Made by a program: the position numbers and the translations under genes. This document shows positions 1 through 12,681 of a stretch of DNA of 64,000 nucleotides, in pieces. The DNA is from Pardosa pseudoannulata (taxonomy: Eukaryota; Arthropoda; Arachnida; Araneae; Lycosidae), in contig CM063499.1 of assembly GCA_032207245.1 (NCBI GenBank), forward strand, positions 32,491,701 to 32,555,700. The letters are read 5' to 3'. The number at the start of each line of letters is the position of its first letter. Positions within the stretch are counted from its first letter, which is position 1. The notes beneath the pieces are model-generated. The model ran no database searches and was not told where the DNA came from. It saw nothing but the letters and a program-made list of their open reading frames with translations.

Positions 1-1340
1 TTTCATTTTCATTTCACATTAAAATTAAATTAAATTTTATTTTATCTTCTCAAAATATTGAGAATTTGTTTTATTATACGATTAGGGTACATTGGTAATT
101 ACTATATATACTTTTTTTCATTCCATAAAATTTTTCTTTTGTTTAATATTTTTACTATAAAAGAAATTTTTCTTTTTTGTATTTTACTATTAAAAAATAA
201 AGAATTTACATTTTTCTTAATAAAAACTATCTTTTAAAATTATATTTTTTAATTTATAAATTTATATATACAAAACTAAATACATTATATATTTTATTAA
301 TTAAATAATTATCTTTAATTTATCTTAAAATGAAACTACATTTTAACAAAAGCAGCTGTTAAGATATTTAAATTTATACTTTTTCCAAACTTTTTTTTGT
401 TTTCCATTAAAATTAAATTCTTTTTTTCCAGTATGTTTTTTTTTGAGAATTTTTATTCCATAAATTTAGTAATTTTAAATATACTTTCTTTTGACCTTCT
501 GGATTTCATTCCAGGCTGGAAAATTTTTCTTCGATTTTGTTTAATATTTTTACTATAAAAGAGCAGAATTTCTTTTTTGAAAAAGTATCTACATTTTATT
601 AGGAATTTATTTTACATTAATGTATTTGTAGTCTTCATAAAAAAACTACCTGTATATATTGATTTATTGAATTTAGAAATCTTTGAAGTGCTTATCTTTT
701 TGTAGCTATTACATGTATGTATATTGGTGTTACAGTGGGTAGAAGAAATTATATGCAGTCAAACTCCAGCTTAGTATCATATGTGAATGAACAAATCTTC
801 CCCTATATGACGTATAATGTTAAAATTCCACTAAAATGATAACTACATTTTTCAACAAAAGCAGCTTGTTTGACCTAAACTTAGAATTTTTTTTTCTCCT
901 GTTTTATACATATTTCTTTTTTTTTTTTTTTTCCCATTTGAATCTTTTTTTGTCCAGTATTGTTTGCAGTTTCCCCGTATGCTTTTGAGAGTTATTGAAT
1001 CCAAAGTAACAGTTCAGATTGTAAGTAATATCAGTTTGCAACAAGCTAATTAGATTTTAAAAGAACTTCTGGTTTATCAAATGGCAAAGGACATGTGCAA
1101 CCACTTAAAAGATGTGCTGTTAGGTCTGTCATACTGTGATGCCAATATCCCTAAATCATAGATCTTCAATCTGGGTTCTCTGGAACTTTGATTGAGATTC
1201 TTCAAGTTATTATTTGCTTAGTAAAAGTGCTAAAATTTTTAGTTTTTATAAATAATTGAATTCTTTAAAGCAGGTAGCTTATGGAAATATAAATAAAATG
1301 TTATGGAGAAAAAAAAAACCTAAAATTTTGTAAATGTTTA
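1..1340. other. AT-rich sequence without a gene
   Basis: Poly-T and AT-rich runs dominate and no frame is convincing. ATGCAGTCAAACTCCAGC at 752 resembles a Tigger-type transposon end (see findings). Confidence 0.5.
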
Positions 1341-1348
1341 GTCTCCAC

Positions 1349-2527
1349 CAGGGTTGGAATGATTTAAATCTGTTGATTTTTTTTTTTTTAAATCATTGAT
1401 TTAAATCATTTTTTCCAGTTTTAAATACTAAATTCTAAAGACAGGAGAATTGGGAATTAGTCAGTACAGTAATACCAATAATTAAATAAGTCTGAATAGA
1501 TAGCATGTACTTTCCAAGAATTGAGGGGTTGTTATCAGAAAGTATGTAGTAGGGGTAAGTACAATGACTAGTTATGACTGGTGGAATTCATTTTATGTAA
1601 TGGAAGAGAGTATTACAGAACTTGAAATCCAGTTTGTGTATCAAATAACAACAGCCGTGGCTTCATCTGCTGGAATGGAAAGACAGTTTTCTTCTTTTGA
1701 TATTGTTCATTCTAGCCTCATAACCAATTAGGAGTGGATAAAGCATCAAAGCTAATGTGTTTATTGAAACAATTAAATCCATAATTCGTTGCTTAAAAAA
1801 TATTGAAATAATTGTGATTTTTTGTTTTTTTTTAATAAAAAGTTTGCATTAAATGAATATTTAATTTGTTCATTAAATTTACATCTTATTTAGTTTGTAC
1901 CATCCAATTACAAAATAATGAAATGTATTTAGATGAAAATTTCTGTTTTTAATTTTAGGTAATCAGTGTGTAGAAAATACTAGATAAATAAGTTGCTACT
2001 TATAATAAACTATTCCATGTATATTGCAAAAAATATAAAAACACAACAATAATTAAAATAAGAATTCAAAAAAAAAATGTGATTTAAATTGAAAAAATCA
2101 TGATTTTTTTCCAACCCTGATGAGGGGTTGTTTTATTTACCTAAAGGGAACTAGTGTTTTTATTGAAACAGTTAAATATATAATTTGTTGCTTAAATGAA
2201 TATTGAAATAATTGTGATTTTTTTTTTTTTTAAATAGTTTGTCTTAAATGAATATTTCGTTCTTTAAATTGACATCTTATTTAGTTTGCACTATCCAATT
2301 ACAAAATAATGGAATGTATTTAGATTAAAATTTATATATTTAATTTTCAGTAATCAGTGTGTAAAATATACAAGATAGATAAGTTGTTACTTATAACAAA
2401 CTATTCCATGTATATTGCACAAAATAAAGAAACACAACAATAATTAATATTAGAATTGAGAAAATAATCAAATAAATCTGATTTTTTTTTATTTTTAAAA
2501 GAAAATCATGAATTTTTTCCAACCCTG
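1349..2527 (+). mobile_element. hAT element with 8-bp target duplication
   Basis: Ends CAGGGTTGGAA / TTCCAACCCTG are inverted and are flanked by the 8-bp duplication GTCTCCAC (1341-1348 and 2528-2535), the hAT hallmark. Near 1655-1770 a frame-shifted relic of the hAT C-terminal dimerisation domain is readable (ASSAGMERQFSSF..., then LGVDKASKLM). The 3' 390 bp is duplicated in tandem (about 1740-2118 and 2135-2527), including an internal TTCCAACCCTG end. The element is not autonomous. Confidence 0.8.
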
Positions 2528-3292
2528 GTCTCCACCAATTAAAACTAATATTTAGTCAAGTTGATTTTATGAACATTTTGGAATTGATATTATAAAAGAA
2601 CATCCTGAAATTGCTAAAAGAGGTTGAAATATCTAATGCCATTTGTTTCAACCTATGTAAGTAAAAAAAAAATTATATGCTGTAGGAAAAACAAAATACA
2701 GAAACAGGTTGCAGATTTCAATAATTATTCCATACATAAAAATAGAAAACAATCACAGCCAAGTAATTAAAAAATTTTTCTTTTAATGCCAATAATTTGT
2801 TATAATTGTTGCTTTTGTATATTATTCATAGAATATATTTTAGAACTCTCCACCCACCTACCAAAAAAAATAAATTATCTTACTATTTAATATCTTGTTA
2901 AAATACAGAAAATTTGAGCTATCATAATTTTGAAAATCTGAGTTGGATAAAGCTTTTATACAGTCTGCATCGGTTATAAAGTCAGCTCAACGGTCCAGAA
3001 AAATCGGACCATATATGCAGAACAATATAACCCTATTGAATTATGGCAGGATTATATTCACCTAATAAACAAATAATTATACTTTTTAAGAACATTTTAA
3101 AAATTAATTAGAGAAGTAAAAACTATATTAAAAATATGCAATATTTTTTTTTGGGGGAAATTTATTAGCTTACCGTACTAATAAAAGTACAGCACATGTA
3201 TATACATACATTCATGTTTAATGTATTTAAAAATAATCAGGTATATCAGTTTGCTTCCTTTTGTTGGTTGTTAACATAACTTTTTCTAAGTC

Positions 3293-4038
3293 CATGGTTT
3301 CTGCGCACCTGGAAAGTCAGGGAAAATCATGGATATAGACAATGGATTAATTTTGTCATGGAAAGTCTTGATTTTTCAAGTAAAATGAGAGGGAAAGTCA
3401 TGGATCCGCTAAACTACCGATTAAAAAAAATGCATTGAATTGTTTAATTCTGTTTTTACTTGTCATTTGGCTCAAGTTACTGAGTTTGGTATTTATGTAT
3501 TATCCTATTGACCAAGTAAAATTTGTTCACCAAGGAAACTCAAATCAAGAAAGCTTAATGAGTGGGTAAATGTATATTAATCTGGTTTTTTCTTGAATTG
3601 TAGATTAAAATTGTATTAATATAATAATTATTTTTTAATAAAAATTAGTTAAGATTTTTTGCACAAAATATAAGTTTATCTTTAGGGATATTGTATATAA
3701 ATGTTATAGGGTTATATTTGTCTATTATTCATGGTCACCTGGATAATACCAAATTGGAAACATTTTGATTGAAAAATTGCTATAGGATTAAACTTAGGTA
3801 TGTAGATACAACAATTTATTTTTATGTATGTGAGTTTATTAACACTTATAAAGTAAGTTTATAGTTTTTTTATGATAAAATTCCTGTAATTTCTCTAAAA
3901 GCATATATTTTATTTGTATGTACATCAGAAGTTTTATTCATATGTACTTTAACGAAAGCTTTTTAAAGTCATGGAAAATGATCTGCTAAATCAGGGAAAG
4001 TCATAGATTTGAAAAATTTTATTTGGGCAGATACACTG
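3293..4038. mobile_element. Non-autonomous DNA transposon, CATGGTTTCTGCGCACC family, copy A
   Basis: It begins CATGGTTTCTGCGCACCTGG and ends ATCTGCTAAATCAGGG...GGCAGATACACTG. TAAGTCC directly repeats on both sides (3286-3292 and 4039-4045), a 7-8 bp target duplication. It is about 90% similar to the copy at 9900-10697. The GGAAAGTCA-type motif recurs inside both ends. There is no coding capacity; it is probably hAT-derived. Confidence 0.65.
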
Positions 4039-6700
4039 TAAGTCCTTAATAGCTTTTAAATGCTCATCTGCTGCTTTGGAATTAGTAAAATAACATCTGA
4101 GATCATGTATGAGAGATAACTTTAACCAATAGACAGATGTCCACTTATTATCAGGGGGGGATGAGAACTGAGAGAGGTGGAAAACTCCAATGATGAGTCT
4201 ACACAAGCAAGAAAGGGAGGAAAATAATGGCTTGAATTCAGGTCCTCTCCAATTTCGCACTGATTATTTAAAAAAAACAAAAAAAAAAAAAAATTGTTAA
4301 AAACATGAAATTGACCATATAACTGGTAACAAGAAAAAGAAAATGACTGTATAAACAGTACGCTTTAACACATTTCCTATTAAGTTAGACGGAACTTTAG
4401 AAAACTGATCATATAACTGGACTGACTGTATTCTGCTCTGGTCAAGAGGTTCCTTCAAGAAGACTGAGTTCAAAGGGTTCCTCAAAGTGTATAAGGTAGT
4501 ATACCAATGCTTTAAATTAACTTTTCAAGAGGTGTTGGTAAAATAGGTTTCATGTTTCAATCAATCAACTTTGTCATTTTCACTTAATACAAATGTTAGT
4601 AAATTCCCATTTTCTGTTAGCAGGTGATTATAAGTAAATGGTTTGCAGTAGGCATAAAGAAAACTGTTAAGTATAGTTGATAGGTTAATTCTGTGTAAAA
4701 CACATTTTGCAGAGCCGAAAACTAAATAGTTTTACATGACTCTCCACTCCCTCAATGATTCCTTTTTACATGTCCGTTTTTTTCTTTTAGTGATGAGTAC
4801 ACACAAGATTTGCATATGGAGTCCTGTCATTTAACATCTATTCTGACGAGAGTGCGAGTTAATATATTGCAATGTTTTATCACACAACTAAAAACAGGCC
4901 GAAAATTTGCAGAATTTTTGTTTCTATCAGAAATATTCTCTCTTGTTAATTAATATTGAATGTTCTGTTAAAAAGGTAGTTTTTGAAGGTTTTTTTATGT
5001 TACATCCAAAAGAACAGTTTTGATATCCAGAAAAGCATGATAATAAATATATACAAGTACAAGTAAGCTCTCATACAGCTTTATCAATATGCATTAGGCT
5101 AAAATTAACACACTACCAAACTAGTAATGGAACTAACAGTGGTATTATATAAGGGTTTGACTGTATTTATTATCTCTGAATTATATTTTCTTTTTACAGG
5201 TATCCTTTAAAATAACTCAATAAATAAAGCATAAAAAATTAATAAATACAATTGAAATTTTTTTTGGAAATATAATTCTTTTTCAAAATATCAATTTTAT
5301 TTGATTTTTATTTTGTATTCTGTCAGTAAATTTAAAACTTGAAGGCAATCAGTTGAAATACTTATGGGAATGATAACCATTCATCTCCAAAATGAAGTGT
5401 AGATAGGCAGGCTTAAGACCTATTTAGAATAAAATTAGAATAAAAATATACAATATGTAGATGATTTCATAATTCTTTTAAGCAAACATGAAATTATAAT
5501 TTACTTATTTTTATACCAACTTCTTTCCCTTAGTGTGGTGTTCTTGGGAGCTATGCCTTTGAGCATGTTAAACAAAATCTGTAGGTAATTCTTTTCAAAT
5601 CATGTGTGTAAGATGCTTTGAGCATCTTACACACATGATTTTAACATTTTTTACAATCAAATTATTCTGATAGATATTTCTATTCAATTTTGAAAACTCA
5701 CTTATAATTGTCCTTGTTTACAAGGATGAATGAGACACTTTTATATCCATGAAGCAAGAATAATTTTACTAAACTTTACTATGGCTATATAGGTTTACTA
5801 TGGTTATATGTTTTCTTTTTGTGGACAGTTTCATCAATTGTTAAACTTACTAAACTCTTTAGAATTTTTTGTGTAAAAGTATTGAGATTAAACAATTATC
5901 CATAGTAACATTTTTGTTTATCCTTTGAATATTCCTACTTAATTTTTTGATGAAAAAAGATGATAGAAAATAGCTTCAGAAAGAGAATTTGAACTGAAAT
6001 AGTTTGTTTCTACATCCTACATCATTACTAATTTTGTGATGCGACATTTCACAGGCTTATAGGTATGTACTTTATAACTAGATACCATCAAACACAAATC
6101 ATGTAGAAGGAATATTGAATAATTGTACGATAAGAGTTTTGAAGTGAGAAGTATACTACTACTTATAGATAATTAAGTCAGGATCTAGTTTTTCTGTCTT
6201 TACAGCTTCCTATTCCATTTATTACTATCTCAGATACATATTCAGTATATTATAAAAATAATTTATTGTTCAAAATTCATTTTATGTACAGTTGATATAT
6301 GAAACACAAGTAGCAGAATTGCTAAATGAAATTTATTGAGAATTTAAAATATTTGTACTTTTGTGGTATATCTAGTTATATTTAGTTATTATGGCATGGA
6401 AATAGGTAATATTATTACAAATACATAGCAACACAGATTTTAATACAGTCAGCATAAATATGATATCAATAAAATATTTGATTCTATGCTTCTATTATTT
6501 AAACACAAAATATATATTATATTACAATAATTTTAAGTAAAATAATAATGTGCTTTGCAAAATAATTTTCAAAAACTAATCGTCACAAGTATACAAATAT
6601 TAGAAAGAAAAGAGAAAAACTGATTTATATGACATGGTCAACATTTTAAGTTCTGAAGTTGAATACATCCTTGTATAAAAGATCAAATGTATCTGGAATG
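4039..6700. other. Gene-free AT-rich stretch downstream of DPM1
   Basis: No convincing coding sequence. TACAGTC-type ends in minus orientation at about 4351, 4431 and 5171 look like Tigger/pogo termini. A perfect 21-bp hairpin lies at 5597-5641. The DPM1 3'UTR must occupy part of 6200-6700. Confidence 0.45.
5597..5641. repeat. Perfect inverted repeat, 21-bp stem and 3-nt loop
   Basis: AAATCATGTGTGTAAGATGC and one more base, loop TTG, then the exact reverse complement. No mismatch in 21 pairs. Confidence 0.85.
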
Positions 6701-8206
<1,506 letters not shown>

Positions 8207-8533
8207 ATGACAAGTTTTACAAGTACAGATCTTAAAAGTTTAGCTGGCCTTTTAAATTTAAAGGAAGAATTAGATTCAGCAGATGAATGTGATTTTGACT
8301 CAGGGGGAAGCAGCTATAATCCACACCAAGTAGCACAAAACATAAAAACAGTACAGAGTAAAGAAATAAGTCTCAATATTAATAGCAACAAATGTATAGC
8401 AACTACAAATAAGGATATTTGGTCTGAAGATGAAATACAAGATGAAGAAGATGATGAAGCTAAAATTAAAGATAAACCAGAATATGAGATGATTTATCAA
8501 CAAAGTGTCAGTCCTGATGATGTATTTTTTCAG
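8207..8533 (+). CDS. DNAAF6: DNAAF6 coding exon 1
   Basis: 109 codons ending in CAG before the donor GTAAGAAA, intron phase 0. It carries the acidic N-terminus and the PEYEM-type PIH1D3 signature. The reading frame continues into the intron for only 13 more codons before a stop. Confidence 0.85.
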
Positions 8534-11500
8534 GTAAGAAATGTATGCTATGATTTATGTATGTGTAATGATTAAAAGCATTAAAGCAAATTATTGAAAC
8601 TTTGTACTCTAGGATGATATTAATACATATGGTATTCAATTAGAAATGTTATAACATTTTTAAACATTTTAAAATTATATAATTATTTTGCTATTTTGAA
8701 ATGTTTACAAAATGTCATAAAAATATAAATTGTTTTTATGACTCATTTGTGTTAGTAAAAGAACTGAAGATATTTATATTGAACTTACATTTGGAGAGAA
8801 AATAAATAAAGAGGAACAACAAATATATCAATCCAAGTCTTAATATTTAATATACAATTCATAGGAATTTTCTTTACATATGACAAAATCTGGAGAGAAA
8901 TGAAGTCAACAGCTTTCAATACAAAATGGCAGAAGAATAGAAAAATAACATGAGATGCCATCAGGAAAAATTAAATGTCAGAATTGAAGTAACTGCATTT
9001 GTTTGTGCACAAGGTAATATTTTGAGTTACGTCGCCGCAGTACCCCCCATCCTAGATAATGCATTCTGCAAATCTAACTGGATGTCTAATTTTGCGGCCA
9101 TATCTTGAAGTTTGCTGCTTTGGAGATAGCACAGTAGAAGGAGTCTGATTTACAATCAGTTGTGCCTGCTGTACCTTGTCCTGGAGGTGTTCGTTAGAGG
9201 CTGAAGAGTTATTCGCAGAACAGTCTGAATAATCTGCCAGGAGATATGCTGGTTTTACATGATCAATAGACACTACTATCTCCTATCCTCCCTTGCTGAT
9301 TTTGAAAAACTTATGCCGTCTGCTGATAACTGGGAAAGCTTCATCGTCATATAAATATTTGAACTAGAACTTTTAATGAATATTAAAATTTTGGGTTGAC
9401 TGAAGGATTAGGTACCTCCACCAACTTGGCGATAATGTTTTGAGTATGGTTGCCTAACATTTTCTCCTGATCTCACCATATACAAACAATCTGTATCTAT
9501 ATTATAATTTATATGTTATTTGCATCCATCTCTCTTTATGTCACTTTTTCTTATATATTAAAAGTGTGCAATGCTTAAAAAATTTAGATATAACAAACTG
9601 TTAATGGTTCACTACGGCTGATTTTTAATAATTTGGAGCTGTTCCATTTGTAAACTATTAAGGGATTAATTGCCCATAAAAATTAATGTTCAGTTTTCAA
9701 GTTGTTTTCTTTAATAAGGTAAGAGTATATAATTCTATGATGATGGCACACTGTGATTAATTAAAGTCGCCAGAAAAAGCAAGAAATGCAATGCTTGGAT
9801 GAATTACCATTGTGTTTTAGTAAATAACGGCAATATTTTCACCAAATTTGCCAAGGGGACCCCAAATTCTTCAGTAGTCCCTAAAATTTTATTTATATAC
9901 ATGGTTTCCGTGCACCTGGGAAGTCAGGGAAAGTCATGGAAAATCATGGATTTAGACAATGGATTAATTTTGTCATAGAGTCTTGATTTTTCAAGTAAAA
10001 TGAGTAAAAGTCATGGAAAGTCATGGATCCGCTAAACTACCGATTAAAAAATGCATTGAATTGTTTAATTCTATTTTTACTTGTCATTTAGCTGAAGTTA
10101 CTGAGTTTGGTATTTATGTATTATCCTATTGACCTTATTGCCAAGTAAAATTTGTTCACCGAGGAAACTCAAAGCAAGAAAGTTTAATGGATGGGTAAAT
10201 GTATATTATTCTGGGTTTTTTTCTTAAATTGTAGATTAAAATTTTATTAATATAATAATAATTATTTTTTTAATAAAAATTAGTTAAGATTTTTGCATAA
10301 AGTATAAGTTTATCTTTAGGGATATTGTTTATAAACATTATAGGGTTATATTTGTCTATTATTCATGGTCACCTGGATAATACCAAAGTACCCTAAATTC
10401 AAATTGGAAACATTTTAATTGAAAAATTGCTATATAATTAAACTTAGGTATGTAGATACAACAATTTATTTTTATGTATGTGAGTTTATTAACACCTATA
10501 AAGTAAGTTTATAGTTTTTTTATGATTAAATTTCTGTAATTTCTCTAAAAGTATATATTTTATTTGTATGTAATCACAAGTTTTATTCATATATACTTTT
10601 ACGAAAGCCTTTTAAAGTCATGGAAAATGATCTGCTAAATCAGGGAAAGTCATGAAAAGTCATGGATTTGAAAAAATTTATTTTGGCAGATACCCTGTAT
10701 ATATTAAAATATTTTGGATATTCATAAAAGCATTTCAGGTAAGGATGAAATGGATATCTGGTAGGTGTCTAGCTGAATTTCAGCTATCATGGCAGGCTGA
10801 TATTTAAGCTAAAGATCCAGATACTAAATTGGATATTGATAATTTTTCTTCTTAGTTAAAAACTTGGTGACAAGTGAAAGAACTGTCAAATTTTGAAAAT
10901 TTTAAAATTAAAACAAAATTGTTTGGGTTTTTGAAAAATAAAAGAAAAATTTACAAGGTGGCATAATAAATTAAAAAAGAAAAAAACTATTACCAATGAG
11001 AATTAATGTTAGACATGATTAAATTACATGTTTAAATTTCTGTAACTAGACGACAAATAGAGCTTTAACCCTTTGTACATACTAAATGAGAGAAAAATTA
11101 CATTCTGGTAGTATATCATATGTCTAAGTGAAAGCTACAATTAAATTAAAGACACAATGCCAAATTATTTTTCACTTAAAATATAGTTCATTATATATCA
11201 CATGTGATATACAAGCTTTCGTTAATAAAGTTTAAATAAATAGTGTGGACACCTTTTAAAACAAATCAATCAAATGAACTACAAGTTTTACAGATGAATA
11301 ACAACAAATATAAAACTTTAATCTTTTAATAACCAATAATTTAGCATAAAAAGAAAAACGGATTCTAAAAATATAAAGAGAACAAAAAAACAGGTTGCCA
11401 CACACCTAAAATAAAATTTTTGAAACAAATAAAAACTAAAGAAAATGAAAGGTGGCGCTTCTGATGAAAACACGCGTTAATGACTTAAAATCCTAAACAC

Positions 11501-12638
11501 AAGCATAAAAAACATTAGATGTGTATATCACATGTGATATAAGAACATAAGAAGCATTAGATGTGATGCACATGATTAGCAAAGGATTAAATTAACTGGC
11601 GAATTGTAAAAACAAGAGGATGTTTTCTGACCAATTCTTGGGTACATTCAGAAATGAATTTTATCTAGATATTAATCTCTAAAAGTTATTTAATTCAACT
11701 AAAATGATTAAATTAAAAATCATATTTTTTTTACTTATGGGAGTTAAATTCATTACTTTGAAAAAATACTTATAAATAAGAATGTATTATTATGTTTTGT
11801 TTAATATATATATCTTTCATAACAGTGTAAGTATAGCACAGTACAAGTATATAAAAAGGAAATAATTAAAAATTTGTTCTCTACATCATCATTAATAAAT
11901 ATATTTTTAAACTGACAGTCTTTGCAAATTAAATTTTGATCTATTTACATTTTGTTTAACTTATAAAATATTTTGTAATTTATTATTTTGCAATGATATA
12001 ATTAAAAATTAAATGTTATGAATGCTACTACAAGTATTTTGATGTATATGCAAATTTCATGTGTTTCCTGATATTTATTGACGTATTTATGATAGAAACT
12101 TAAATTGTCTGCCAACAGAAGAGGTATCAAGTTTTGTTTCTCATTAAGATATATATGTAATATATCAAAATTGTATAACTTTAATATTTCTTTAAAAGCC
12201 TTCTCTCTCCCATTCTAATTCCTTTAAATCTTTTTCCCAGCCTCTAAATAGTTTAATCAAAGGAGTATTTTTCCACTTAACATTCTTCCCATAAAAATAT
12301 AAACTTTCTGTCTATTCAGCACATTTGTCACTGGCAAATAGCTCCAAGTTTTTACTGATCTTGCATTTAATTTGCTTATTAAGTTTTTTTTTTTTTTTGT
12401 TACCGTGGGAAAAATCTTTCTGTCTTCGCTCTTGGGTGCACCTCTGTTCGATCAGAGTGATCTCTGTGGCTTTTTCTTTGTCTGTCTTGAAGTAGAAAAG
12501 ATGTTCATTGTGTAGCAGCTCTGGAATAAAGTTTCAATTAGACTGGTGCCGTTCTCTTCAATGTTGGCCCGTCTGCATTTTTATTACTACTAGCTGTTGA
12601 GCTTTCTCCTTGTCAAGGAGTTTTATAAAAAATGGATT

Positions 12639-12681
<43 letters not shown>

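Noticed and set aside
3991..4260. 89-codon minus-strand frame (MRNWRGPEFKPLFSS...)
   Set aside because: It crosses the end of the 3293-4038 transposon, has no splice support or recognised motif. A transposon relic is possible but not shown.
5597..5641. Pre-microRNA
   Set aside because: A 21-bp stem with a 3-nt loop is shorter than a Drosha/Dicer substrate and has no flanking basal stem.
12385..12600. LTR fragment (GGAATAAAGTTTCAATTAGA and TGGTGCCGTTCTC look like R/PBS-type sequence)
   Set aside because: No paired LTR, TG...CA boundary or target duplication was found. Left unassigned.
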